From NCBI GenBank assembly GCA_050084515.1, contig CM114274.1, forward strand, positions 2,418,001 to 2,482,000: a DNA stretch of 64,000 bases. The letters run 5' to 3'. The position numbers and the translations under genes are program-made. Positions within the stretch are counted from its first letter, which is position 1, and each line of letters starts with the position of its first letter. Shown here in pieces: positions 33,240 through 45,905 of this stretch. The DNA is from Blasia pusilla. Its lineage: Eukaryota > Marchantiophyta > Marchantiopsida > Blasiales. The notes under the pieces are model-generated. The model saw nothing but the letters and a program-made list of their open reading frames with translations. It was not told where the DNA came from and did no database searches.

Positions 33240-36200
33240 TGCGTTTAGCACTACATTAGGCGGATGCTAATTAATAGAATGCATGTATATTAATTAAAAT
33301 TTATTATATTAATTCAATGAAGTATAATAATGTAAATTTATTTTATTATTATAGTTTTTTTTTCATTTTGCAAATATTTTTCTTCTGGGCACTTTCCACC
33401 AATAAAATTGTTCGTTTTCTAAATCAATAAAATTAATCAAAATATTTTTAAAATGGCTTTTGAGAACTTTTAGAACTAATTATGAGAACTAATTTAAATC
33501 GTGCATGCACTTACACTAGTATTAATGCAAGATCCCCTGAGTTCACAATAATTCTAATATTAATACCTTGTTTGATGAAGATCACTCTCCGATGATAAGG
33601 TGAATACAATTTCAAATGCTTACTCTAATCATGCGAAGTTGACCTAGGGACACATACACCTAAATTTACATTTATAATTTTTGACCTTGAAACTCATTGA
33701 GAGTTATAGCATACCATGGGTGTCTTGGAAATTGACACAATTCCAATCAAAAAGTAGGCCATAAGCATATGCAATTAATGGATATGTGGAATAAAGATTC
33801 TATATGTTATGTACATTCTTTCTTACAATAATTTTGATATCTATGACATATCGATATAATCCATCAATCACCACGCAAGTTCCATGGGTATGCCCCTATA
33901 AATTATTCATGTTTTATTACAGCATGATTGTGGCCCCTATCTTTAAGGTCAATTAATGTTGAAACAAGCTCGAAGAAAAATATGTATCAAACAACTATGT
34001 CAATTATATTGTCCTGATGCCCTCATCTATAACCGAATCAACACTCAAGAAAGATACGATCCCACAAATCATATATGAAGAATTAAGGAACTAATTTCAA
34101 CAGTGTTGGTTACTAGATTGTATAGATATCTAGAAGAACTTATATGAACAAGTATATAAAAGTAAAAGAAAGTATAAACTCTCCTCGGAATCAAGATATT
34201 ACTACGATATTGATCATATTTGTAGTAAGAAAAGCTCTACCACTCACTAACAGACATCATTCCATAATGTGTTATTCTTTCCATTCATAATATCTATCAA
34301 ATCATGTAGATTTTTTGTGTGAGTCACCATCTTCCTTGGTACATCAATATCGTCTTTGCCTAAATCTTGGTGTACGGTATACGATCCTCCCCAAGTCCTA
34401 CTAGCCAAATCTGCAAAATCATTTTTATGTGTATGTCCTGTCGAAAGGCATCCAATAAAATGCTTAGAGTATGCTATTAAAGCGATAATAAAATACTAAG
34501 TGGAGAAAATTGAAGCATTAAAAGAGATACATTCTAAATATGCCACCCTCATGTTCTTTGTCAATTGCAACATCCTTACATCACGCCATGGAAAAAAAAA
34601 ACTCTTTCTAAGGGTCTTTACATAGGATCACACAATATTCGATTGATCTCCATATCGTACCACAAGCAAGAGCTTGGAAAAAAAAAAAACACTTCCTACA
34701 ATAATAAACTTGCCTTCAAATTTCAAGTCCTCAATCGGGAATCTACCACTCCCATAATATCTTGCAAAATATGACTAACAATCCCACATAAAAAATGATA
34801 AGTGAAGGTGTTTCAGCCCATCTAATCCACAATGTTTTATAAATAGAGTGTGCATTTTGGCTATTGACAAATAAGCTACCAAACATGAATACAAAACCAA
34901 CAAGAAAAACTATTAAGAATATTCCCAAATCCACGTAAATCAATTAAATAATAGAAAAAATAGACATTTGTACATAGAGCTTCCATGGATATTCAAAGAA
35001 TTTTTTGAATGTGTATATGTCTTACGATCTATCTCCAATAATAACCATCAATCTCGAAAGATGCAATTGCCAAGGCGAAATTTCTTTCACTTCTTACTTT
35101 TTCCAAGAGAATATTTATAGAAAGTTCTTTCCGATTCCAGAAAAGCCATTTAAAAGAATACTCTTTCCTAAAAGGAAAAATAAAAACATAAAAAAATATG
35201 ATATTTTTATTAAAAAAAATTAGGAGAAAAAATCGTAGAAGAGTATAATAGTGCAAAAAAACACCATGAAATATCCTTATTGTGTTGGTGGATCATTCAA
35301 GTATTCCTCGAATATATCATGCACAAGATAGATCCCAAAGACTACGTTGTTCATTATTCAAGTCCTTTAGTGTAGCTCAAAGACGTCCTCTAAAAAAATT
35401 ACATAATAAGAACGCTCTCCTTCTTCGAAATATAAAAGCATAGAGTTATTTGATGTAAAGCTAGGATACATTATGTCATGAATTTTTTCGTGATCTTGTA
35501 GTTTAAAATGATATTAAACCTCGATAAATTTACTCTTGATTGTTAGGTCATCCAAGGCAAGGTAAGAAAACCCAATGTCAGCCAGAACAACAGTCAATTA
35601 CATTCATATTCTCATCTCAAATAATCTTCTTTGCAATGAAGATATCTTTTATTGTATCACGAGTATAAATGGAGGGAGTCTTAGATTTTTAGACTGGATA
35701 GTTAGTGCATTACCTAACTTCTTTATATAATAGAGTGTACATCAAAGATACCAAGAAATATGCCCCTAGGGTAATAAAATTTAGAAATATTTGGAGTGTT
35801 ACAAGGAAAAATAATCACAAAAAGTTGGCATAATGTACATTATGTTTAAATCATACATGTCATGCGCATACTCTCCTTGAACGTAAATCTTCAGTGTTGC
35901 GGAAGCGTGCGTTCAGTAGGTCACGCTCTCAATGCTAGTCTGCACCCAAACACGCACTCACGTTAGTAAGGTCTGGATCAATCAGCGTTCTAACCTTCCG
36001 AGTTCTCAACTCAGCCTCTCATCCAGCTCAACCTTCATAGTTTCGCGGTTTACAACATAGGCAATTCTTTCAAGAATTGGGACAGACTTCCTGGTCGGTT
36101 TAGGAATCTCAAACAGTGTTTGCACGATTGGCAATTACAAATGTCCAATGGACATCCAAGAAGTCCCTAACCACTACTCACGAAAATGAATTATGGGTTG

Positions 36201-37080
36201 GAATATGAGTGTGGCTTACAAAATCCACTCCCTTTGATCAGGTTTGGGTTGCAAGTTCCAACGCCATACTCCCGTTCTTATCCGCGCCCTTGAGACGTTG
36301 TTTGGCACTCAAAGTGGGGTTCGGGTTCCAAGAATCCTTAGAGACACTCCCCCTTATTAGTTGTTTTGGGGATCTCCGCCCTACCCCTAACTTTAGGGAA
36401 AGACAGTCGGGTCCCTGATTTTAGCCCTCAACCGACTCATCTTACAGTTGTTTTTGAGAAATATCTCAAGCTCTGCTTCTGCATTTTCTGACATCTCTAG
36501 TGGATTGTAATTTTCTTGGCATAAGATTCCCAACATCACCTTATTTGTCCCAAATGCATCTTGGGACTAAACATTATGGTCCAAAACACAGTCAAAATCC
36601 CCAAATGCTAGGCGGGTTCCAAATCTGGTTCTCACCTCTTTGGCAACCAACCTTCCTAGACTCAACTCATCTCAAGTCTTGGTTCACGTTTGGTCCAAGT
36701 TTCCTGGTTGAAACCATAAACATACGAAACACACAAACTCTATTGCGTATTTCGTCTCGTGGAATTTTCCAGGAGACCTGTCCAAAGCGCAATCATCGTA
36801 GCGTGAGCCCACTAAAGTTTTGATGTTCCGTTTGGCATTTTTTGGGTGTTTGTTTGGTTATGAGGGTCGGGACAATATAAGCCTCTTGAGAGCAATATAT
36901 AACTTTAGAATCATCATCTAAAAGGCCCATTTCTATTGTAGTCTCCTTGACGGTTGAATATAACATTCCCCTAAAGGTTTTTACACCTTTATTAGATTAG
37001 GCACCTCAAACATGTTGTAGAAACAAGTGTAATCAATGGATTTTTCCATCTTCACCCAAAAAAAAGACTAATAGAAATTA
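33240..37080. other. No recognisable gene
   Basis: AT-rich to about 35870. 35880-36850 is of mixed composition, with two short plus-strand frames (36209-36418, 36500-36823) that read like transposon LTR or leader text and contain no domain I know. Confidence 0.45.
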
Positions 37081-37099
37081 CAAATTCATGATAAGTTTA

Positions 37100-37910
37100 T
37101 CTTCATAGTTAACAAATTTTATGATATAAAAATATGTATTAAAATGGGTGAGATATAATAAACCTATTGGATTTCCATAACCGTTTTTCCCTAGTTTCTT
37201 AGGTTTCCACTCATTTGTACCTCTATTCCAAGAATCATAAATAGGAAAATCCAAATAGCGATACTGTCAAGCAATCAAATTAGGCTTCTTTGTTTAAAAC
37301 CATTCCATTAGGGTTTTCCTCTTGTTTCGCTCCAAGAAATCCTTAAGAACATCCTCATGTGGAAATTTAAGTACATCATTTAAAAATATGGAAGATGTGC
37401 ACCTAATCTCATAATATCTCATTGCTTGGCATCCAAGCCGAACTTAACAATTCCCCAACATGCTTCAAAAGAAGATACATATGTACAATTATCCATTGAA
37501 AATAAAGATTAGTGAAATGAATTAGAAGCACCGAACATAAAGATTCATTATAGAAACCTATTAAAAAAATTTAGATTTACCTAGCATCAAGGTATGGGAA
37601 TGTCTCATTAGTCACATCCACCACTCTAGATGAAGTATTATGTCTTCTTAATAATGTGTATGATAATGCATTATATTCTTTATAGACAAACTTGGAAAAT
37701 TTGTATGACTAAGATACTATTAGTGATCTCCAAATTACTATGGTAATCAAATTTTGCTTAACAAATGATTAGGTGGAGCCACCCAACAATTATCCAACTC
37801 ACATGTTCCCTTTTTAATGGTTTTTCCACTATTGTATCTACACAATCTAAAAATTGAATTAATATAAACATATTTTTACAAATAAATGCTAGCTTCAAAT
37901 GTCTAACCAT
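37100..37910 (-). mobile_element. Second Helitron fragment
   Basis: Minus-strand sequence at 37590-37900 aligns with the Rep end of the first Helitron (540-800): both read through a GCATCAAG word and a CTCCAAATTA word in the same order. Further down, 37280-37170 translates to QYRYLDFPIYDSWNRG and NEWKPKKLGKNGYGNPIGLL, the counterpart of KYLYIDFPSYYRWSNKRW and NGCGHPIGRLYLTHPG at 220-80. It covers only the end of Rep and the segment before the helicase. Stops occur throughout. No ends were found. Confidence 0.75.
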
Positions 37911-37914
37911 AAGA

Positions 37915-40900
37915 AAATTTGATTATGCAAAAATTCACGCATTATATATATAATATCCATCATCGCTCTTTTAAGTCATCAACTACTACAAGGGATCAAG
38001 GATTCCTTGCTGCTTTACTACGAGTCCATGTTTGCCAAGAAGGGCTAATTTTTTGGTCCATTGCAAGTATATTTTGTGTGACTCCATTTTGCTCCCAATA
38101 ACTTTGCAAGTCACCGTTGGTTTGTGAATCTCGATGATCTTTTTTGTTGTAACTGGAGCGAGTCGCATTCAACTCACCATCGACATGAAAATCAGCTTGT
38201 GAGTTTGGGGACTCATATTTGAGTCGCATGAGACTCGGTCATAATTTTCACTTTCACCTACAATCAGCTTCATTTCCGAATTTCCTCCTAACTTTTCAAG
38301 ACTCCTCTCCTCACTTTGCAACTACTTTCTTTCTATAATAGAGTTAGATCTTAAGATTTTTTTGGGTAGAACTTTTGTTTGATGTTGAAGGATTTGTAGA
38401 TGAGTGAAGTTAAAAGTATTTTTCTTCCCAAAGTAATTCATTCTAAACTTTAAGAAATGAAGGAGAAGAAAAGAGCAAAGCCATCCTTGAGAAAGATTGC
38501 AAGGAGTCATGAGGCATGTAGACCCATAAATGAATTTGAACTGAGCTAAAGAGTGGCCCCAAAAAAAACTGGTTTGTGTCAAAGAGTTCAACCTCTATTC
38601 CTCCTTGCTTCACCAGAGAGAACTTCTGACCTTGAGCTTTGCAAGCAAACGTCTTGGATTGAGTCTCAAAGACCCAACCAGTTTCGCGTTATGTAGATAG
38701 CCCAAAGGTTGCCAAACAGTGATCGGTTCCGAGTCTCCCCAAATACATCGTCTCCTAGGAAACCTCTTCCCCAAGCCTTGACCAATCTCTTCAAGTTGCT
38801 CGCCTATACCTGAGTATGTCAATTATTTCATTAAGACGTGTCGTGAATGGTTCCTTACTTGAAACCTAAAACATGGGCAAACAAGCATTACGATTAATCC
38901 CTGGTTCGTAATTCATGGACTTGAGCGGGTAGTGAGGGACTTTCCAACTTTGGTGGATCACACCAAGGTCTATCCTACTTGGACCCATGATCATGACTTG
39001 CTTCCCCAGTTCCTTCTAGTGTAAGTGCCATGGACTTAACTATTTGCGACAATTTTTTAAGTGCTAAAAACCACTAATTTGCAAGTCCAAAAGTACTACT
39101 TGGACTCAAAATTGTGAAATTTTTTTGCAAGTGATTTGCAAGTTAATTTCTGCAACTCATTTGTGTCTACGCGGACTCACGAGTCAAATACTCTTTGGAA
39201 GCTAACTATAAGTTCCTAGTGGTTGTCTTGAAACTATTTTACTAGTCTTTGCAAGTGTCTTACGAATGCAATGAGAGTGTAATAAAACATAAGTTTGGAG
39301 ATATTTTAGAGTCACAAAGTGAAAAAAAAATTTGTCTATTGTGCGATTCTATTGCGAGTTAGGCACTCACAAAGTTGTGGCTTCATTACGGTTGACTTAC
39401 GACCCTCAAGACTTGCAAAGAAATGACAAATGTCGTAATGAGTCCAAACGACTCTTGATAATCCTTAGTAAACAAAATTTTATTCTTTTCCATGTAACAA
39501 GTATTAGTTTCAAGAATCTACATGAGCCATGAATCCTACAATTACTCACTATACCACATAGTCGTGTTTGCAATAGCATACATAGTATTTGACCTTAATT
39601 CTACATTTATGATATCATCAAAACTAGAGTTAACGTTTGGCTTATCCTCTTGGGAGAGAATAATAAGTTCAACATATGCATATGTACTAACAAATTTTAT
39701 GAAGATCAACCATATACTCTTGGGAGAGTAGCCCAAATGGTAACAAACCACTATGTAGAGTAATTTGTTATCATCTACATCTTGAGCTCTCATATCAAGG
39801 TGAAAAGAGGCGAATTACAAAGTAGTAATAATTTTTTTTCTCTTAAAATTTCCAATACCTTTGATGTGTGGTTGTTCACAACTTTCCTCATCTAAATGCT
39901 TATCCCCAAGTTCAGAAATTGCATTAACTTGCAATACTTCTTCTCTCTTATAATTTTCAAGTCATGCCATGGGCATTCTAGGGTGCCATCATATTTAACT
40001 ATAAATTGGAAGAAGAAAAAAAAGCAAGGGCCTAATTCAAGTTAGCTATTCGATAAACTCCTTCTCCATCAATAAACCCTAAATCCTAGCAAACTCCAAA
40101 CTTGCAAGGATCATATCCTAACCCTTTGGAACTCTTCCAAGGTGTTCTTCAACCAAAATGGTAAGAATCAACATCCATACATACAATCCTTCATCTTGGG
40201 ATCAATCATGAAAATATCCTCTTGGATGTCAATCGTGTGTGTTAACGTTGATGAAGTTTGTGTTCAACAAGTCATGCTCTCCTTATTGATATACTCATAT
40301 TAGTCATACTTTAGGCCAACTAGACTTATTGCTCGCAAGTTTGTATCTTGGGATACCCCTTATGTTCAGAACCTTATAACCAAACACGCGCTAATGCGTA
40401 ACATCAAAACTCTAGCAGGCTTACACTAGGATGGACACGCATCAAGATCTCAGGGGCGGGAGATGAGTTGCAAAAGCGAGACGCGAGCCTAGACTGGCAT
40501 CTCAAAAGATGATGGTTGTGACTTGGAAGAGTATGATTACATTTTGGTTGAAATTTAAGAGAGGTCAATTACTATAAGAATTTGACTCTAAGGAGACTAA
40601 AACCTAGCTTGGAAGTTAAATCAACTTTTGAGGATTCTTGACATTTGAGGTCATAACGACTAAATCTAAAAGGAATTTTGGATGAATAACATCCAATTGG
40701 AAAGCTTGTATGAAGACACTTCCAATGCAACAAAGATCTAGATAAATGCATGAGCAAAATTCTTGAAAATAGATCAACTCAAAATTTTTGGGATGATAGT
40801 TTAGGTTGAGAGCCACAAGGAGCATTCTAAGAGGAATTCCTTGGATAAAAGGATGGGGTGGATTTCTCTAGAAAAATATATAAGGGAAAGGGTTCCCAAG

Positions 40901-41040
40901 GGTGTTTGAAACCCAAATCCCACCTACAGAACTATAAGGTGAACCAAGGCATGAGATGGATTGAGAGGTTAGGTTTGGGATTTAGACTCTAAGCCAAGTA
41001 CATGTAGTCCAATTATGGATCCCAACCTTGGACCTTGATC
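37915..41040. other. No recognisable gene
   Basis: Medium- to low-GC sequence with short ORFs. 38000-39540 repeats words such as GACTCGCAAG and ACTTGCAAG on both strands, suggesting old retrotransposon leader or LTR text. No domain, tRNA or rRNA was seen. Confidence 0.45.
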
Positions 41041-41044
41041 CATG

Positions 41045-41395
41045 TGTCACCTCTTTTAGGATAGATCGGCAAGATCTAGTGGAGCGCCTTCGGAGATACT
41101 AGAGGACAGCCTCACGAGGTCGAGGATGACATACTTAGGTAACCTGAGAAAGTAGGTTTCCCCTTTGTTTCGGTTCATTTGGAGCCATTTGGAACTTACT
41201 ATTTTGGGCAGGTTATAGTTTTTGGTATAGTTGACTATCCACTTTGGGAAGTTGACCTTGATCCACTACAAAAGGTCAAGAGCCAAGAAGGTGACTTGCG
41301 AGTATAGGTTACCGAGGAGAGTGCTTTGGAAAGGGAAGGGGGTATACCTCCAAGAGAGAGAGAGAGCTCATTCTCTCTACCTACACCTATCTAGT
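41045..41395 (+). repeat. 5' LTR of Gypsy element 2, left part
   Basis: Aligns along its length with 54560-54905 of the 3' LTR (shared AGATCTAG, GAGATACTAGAGGAC, GGTATACCTCCAAGAGAGAG, CTCATTCTCTCT). The match stops at about 41395 and is taken up again at 45737. Confidence 0.85.
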
Positions 41396-41399
41396 ACAA

Positions 41400-41700
41400 G
41401 CTCTAACCAATACCCAACACACTCAACGACATGAGATCGATAAGTTCAAGAACATGAACTTGAATGAGTAAATTGAACACACACGCCATCACTTGGGATC
41501 AACACTCAGTGCTCCATGTGCTATGGCAACCTTGGTGGCACGATAATCTCTTCAAACAACATGTCGAACCTCTTATCAACACATGTAGACTACTCGTCGA
41601 CTTCCATGCGCATGTCTTTACCTCTAACACTTTGTCGTAGACTCTTGGTGCAAATCCCTCATCTCAACACTAGTCAATATGTTACTAACAAGTTGGAACT
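41400..41700 (-). repeat. Inverted fragment of the Gypsy leader
   Basis: The plus strand here matches the reverse complement of the element 1 leader (about 14240-14570). Shared words include AATACCCAA, TGGTA/TGCTA followed by GGCAA, and CTCATC/ACTTGAATGAGTAA-like runs. Both give related open frames (SSMWYGNL in element 1, SSMCYGNL here), which shows the alignment without gaps. It lies right after the broken 5' LTR but in the opposite orientation, so it came from another copy or from an inversion. Confidence 0.7.
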
Positions 41701-41944
41701 CAATTGATAACTCTTGATGGCTAGCAAATCCCTTCTCCTACCATAATTCACAAAAACCAACATCTAGTCACAAAAATCTATCAAACCAAGTCGTAAATCG
41801 CTATTACCAAGTCACAACATTGATAATCCCCATGATTGAGATATATATCCACTCGTCCAATTCTCACAAAGTAGGTTCCTCTACCTACAAGGTTGCATGG
41901 AAACGGACAAGTCTGTCCATGGGACGGACATGACCACAGACATG

Positions 41945-42600
41945 CAAAACCGATCGCGAGCCCGAGTTACTTTGGCACCCGGGTCGACAGGTGCGGCCTC
42001 CGATGCAGGGTGCAAGCCAAGGCACAGGCCACGCGTGGGCAACTGACGTGACATAGGATAATGGCGGACCTGACGCGGGCTATTGCGCAAGATGAGGGCG
42101 GGCTCATAGTGAGCTACGCGGGCTAAGGGTGGGCCTGGCGCGGGCTCATAGCGAGCTTGCGGGCCCTAGGCAGGCTAGTGGGTGGGCTTAAGGCAGACTT
42201 AGGGGCCAAGCGGGCTAACAGGCAACCCGGGAAGGGGCCGGGCAATGGATGGGCCGCGGGCGGGGCAGGCGGGCAAGGAGCATGCCAACCACGGGGTGGG
42301 GGTGGGCCGAGCGCGAGCTCAGCGTGGGGCAGGTGGGCAAGGTGGTTGGTTGGGGGCGGGTCTAGTGAGGGCCAGGCAGCGGGCTAGGGCGGCAGGGGCG
42401 CGCAAGTGGGTGGGGTCCAGCAGGTGGGAGTGGGCCGAGGGGAGGCCAGGCGGGCAAGGTGCGGGCCGAGCGCAGGCTGGGGGCAGGCAGGGGCAAGCCG
42501 AGGGTGGGCTCAATGCGGGATAGGCGGGCTGGGCGCGGGCAGAGGGTAGGCCAGGCGGGCTCTATGCCGACCAATCGGGCAAGTGGCGAAAAAGGTAGGC
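41945..42600. repeat. G-rich, GGGC-type degenerate repeat block
   Basis: About 650 bases with strong G over C bias on the plus strand, built of short words such as GGGCGGGC, GTGGGC and GCGGGCT. Runs of three or more G are frequent enough for quadruplex formation. Several long frames on both strands come from this composition and are not genes. Confidence 0.8.
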
Positions 42601-43355
42601 TATTGGCGGTTTGAAAGGATGAACGACGTGGTTGTAATGGGTGTTAAATGCGATTTGTGTAGGGTAAAGATGTTTGACGGCTTGAGGGGTTGGAATAGGG
42701 TGGTTGAAGTAGAGAATAAATAAGTTAGTTAGAAATGAGAATAATTGGAGAAAGAGGGATAATATTGGTGGAGAGAGGAAGGAGAGTGTTAAAATTGAAT
42801 TTGCATAGGGTGGTTAAATTGGAAAGTAGGTTAGTTGGGAATAAAATCGGTAAAAATTTAGGATATGTGAAAAGAAAATGTAATAGGAGGATAAATTTTG
42901 TTTATTCTAAATGGTGATTAATGGAGATGGCTTAATAATAAATTCTATGTGGGGGTAGATGATATGGGGAGTTGGAAAGGTTCATTGCCTCCCTTTCATC
43001 CTCCCTATATAAACTTGCTCATTTCTTCTATACCCTTGCAATCTCATTCCTCCCTTCATGTGTCACTCTCTTTTGTGGAAGTTTTTTTTCTCCATAGATA
43101 GTTGAGCTTGAGAAGTGAGAATATGTTTCGCCACTGGATAACCTTGATAATTGAAGATATCTTGGTTATTTAGGCTAGCATATTGATCTTTCTTACTCGT
43201 AGTGAGCGTTCCAAGTTTGTCATTGGAGCATTCACGAATAAGATTTTTTGTATTTGCATACTGTTTACCGGTCGATATATTTATTATTGACATTTTAACA
43301 TTATTGCGAATTATCCAAATATTTTTGGGTGGGTGTTAGTGTCTGCATATGTTAG
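42600..43355. other. No recognisable gene
   Basis: AT-rich sequence between the G-rich block and the hAT transposase, probably the 5' untranslated part of the hAT element. No terminal inverted repeat was recognised. Confidence 0.4.
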
Positions 43356-43359
43356 TAGT

Positions 43360-45755
43360 CATGACCAAAGCCAGAGAGCTCCAACAGATTGTGAAGGAAC
43401 ATTGGGAAGAAGTATAGAGTGAAGGTGGAACATCAAGCAGATGGCACTGTAAGTATTGTTCCTATTCTGTGAAAACCTATCATAGCACTCGGATGGTGGA
43501 GCAATTCCCCACAAGAGAGACGAAAGACAAAGGATGGGAATCATGATACCCATCATGCCAAATCATGTGTGAAGGTTCCTCGTAACGTGCAACAGGATCT
43601 GCGAAACAGGTTACCGATGGGAAATGGAAGCAAGACCCTTGAGTAAAGTTGAGGAGACGACGCCATCACAAATAGGTTCTCAACATACAAGATATAGTGT
43701 TCATGACATGTTCAAGTGTTGATGGGGTTGCGGACATGCCACCGTATGACACTCTCGAGGAATGCAGAGGAGTTGTTGGGCCGATGCGAGAAAGTAGTAG
43801 TTATGGGAAGAAGCAAGCCGATTTGAGGGATTCTTTCAACATGCAAGGAATAGAAGTTGCAAATGGCATGTGGGCGAAGTGTTTCTACGAATGTGGAATA
43901 CCATTCAACGGAGTACGGCAAGATGCTTTCAAAGAAGCAGTTTTGGAAACAACAAAGGTGAAGGGTTACTCGAGGCCCTAGTTACAATTCGTTGCGCACC
44001 ACCCTACTTGAGAAACATATGGGAAAGGTGAAGGAAAAGTTGGATATCATATTGGATAATTTGCGTTTGGGGGCCACGATCATCATGAATTCTTGGACCA
44101 ATGTAAGGAGTGAGTCTTTAGTGAACATTATGGTCTTGTGTCTACAAGGTGAGGTCATGATTGAGTTGGTAGACACCAAGGGGGAATCCCAAATGGTTGA
44201 ATGGTTGGCAGGTCACATAGAGAGGACTATCATGCGCATCGGTCCAAAGAATGTGTTGCATCTTGTGATAGACAATGCTAGCAATGAGCAAGCAGTAGGG
44301 AAACTAATTGAAGCAAAGTTTCCTCATATTCTTTGGGGTGGATGCGTATCACATTCTGTTGATCTAGTATGCAAAGAATGGGAAAAATTGCCATGGGTGG
44401 ACATGATTTTTTCACAAGCTCGTCAGATGGTAGTATTTGTGAAGACTAGAACCTGGGTGATGGCCAAATTCATGGAAACCAATCATGTGAAGAGATGATT
44501 GTTGCTTCCTGCAAACACACGCTTTGCTATAAACTTTATCATGTTGGGACGTGTCTTAGAATTGAGGGAGGCATTCCATGCCATGGTTACCAATGGCATG
44601 AAAAATGAGTATTTCAATGGGAGGGATACGAGGCAACGGGAGAAGGCACGAAAAATTGAGACTATTGTGACCAATCATGATTTTTGGATACAAGGTGAGG
44701 AGTTGTTTGCTATGGCTTTGCCAATTATTATTCTTTTGAGAGAGTGTGATGGTCATAAAGCAATGACGAGGCATATTTATTACCGTATATTTGAGATAAT
44801 GGAAGAAACCCGTTCTTTTCCAATAATCCCATCGCCACGTCTGGATGGAAGGCATCGCGGTTTATTTGTGACAATGTCCAAAGCTAGTTAATGTTATTTC
44901 TAGGCGATGGGCATTATCCACAACAAGTTACATGAAATAGAGTACATTCTTGCCGCTTACAATCTTCTTGATAACGTGCAAGACATCACTTCAAATGCTG
45001 AATGCATGAAAGATTTCAAACAATATCTGAAACACTATGCAAAGGGGGGCATGGCCTCAATATCATGGAGGAAATTTTTTTTTAGGTACTTGTTTGCGAG
45101 AGTTGGGCAATATTATAAACCATTAGGACGTATTTATAGATGAGTTTGGTAAGGAAGTCATCGATTCACTTAGTCCCTCTGATTGGTGGAGCATGCACGG
45201 TCAAGGTGCACCAACATTGCGCTATGTGGCTAAGTCTATATTAGCACAAGTGGTTTCTTCCTCTTCAACGGAGAGAAATTGGAGTAGTTATGGTTTTATC
45301 CACAACAAGCATAGGAATAAATTGACCAATGAGCGTACCATGGATTTGGTATACATCTACACAAACTCAAGGTTTGGAGACAAGGGTGTTTCTCAAAATC
45401 AAGAGAAGGATTCTTGTACGAGCAATACTTTTTTGAAAGGGATGGATAAGAACAAGCTAGAAGGGTTGTAGAAGATGGTAGTGAGTCTAGCTTACATGCA
45501 CAAAACCGTGATAGTGATCGTGAAGATAACCTCGACTTGCAAGATGAGGACCTAGAGGATGGGGATGTGCTATTTGGAAATTATGGCATGGTTGGAACTG
45601 AAGGGAGTCAAGATACTCATATCGGCAACACAAAAAATGTTGACTCCGACGGGCCTCGAAGAGATGAAGATGAGGATGTAATGGAACATTGGATTCGAGA
45701 GCTCGCCAAAAAGCAACTACGGGGGACTTCAAGAGAAGTGAACCTCTTGGCATGA
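43360..45755 (+). pseudogene. hAT-family transposase, broken, running into LTR sequence
   Basis: A BED zinc finger comes first (WHCKYCSYSVKTYHSTR, about 43440-43490). A DUF659-type transposase core follows: DMPPYDTLEECRG, NSWTNVRSESLVNIM, HLVIDNASNEQAVGKLI, GGCVSHSVDLVCKEW (43992-44498) and on to 44891. The C-terminal hAT dimerisation region is APTLRYVAKSILAQVVSSSS, TERNWSSYGFIHNKHRNKL (45210-45335), then an acidic tail. A TGA at 44496, a TAG at about 44888 and a TGA after 45140 break it. The last frame (45537-45755) passes through the junction at 45737 and takes its stop from Gypsy LTR sequence, so the natural 3' end is missing. I see no terminal inverted repeats or 8-bp target duplication. 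Confidence 0.85.
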
Positions 45756-45905
45756 TGCGGCGGAGCTATGGTCTTCCTTGCCTTGTATGTGTAACCCAAG
45801 ACTCTCATTAGGAGAGTGGGTTTGGTTTGACCTGAGAAAGAGTGCACACCATGGAGAGCTTGGTATGACATGTTGATGTGAGATTTCATTGATTTACAAA
45901 GAGAG
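45737..45905 (+). repeat. 5' LTR of Gypsy element 2, continued
   Basis: Matches 54912-55066 of the 3' LTR (GAACCTCTTGGCATGA, GGCGGAGCTATG, CTCTCATTAGGAGAGTGGGT, GATTTCATTGATTTA). The match ends at 45895-45905. The terminal LTR block that follows in the 3' LTR is not present here. Confidence 0.85.

Noticed and set aside
42157-42574. Overlapping long ORFs in the G-rich block
   Set aside because: Frames are open on both strands at once because the composition lacks A/T-rich stop codons; no domain is seen.
41395-45737. A clean hAT insertion into the LTR
   Set aside because: No terminal inverted repeats or 8-bp duplication were seen, and the left part of the interval is an inverted Gypsy leader, not hAT.
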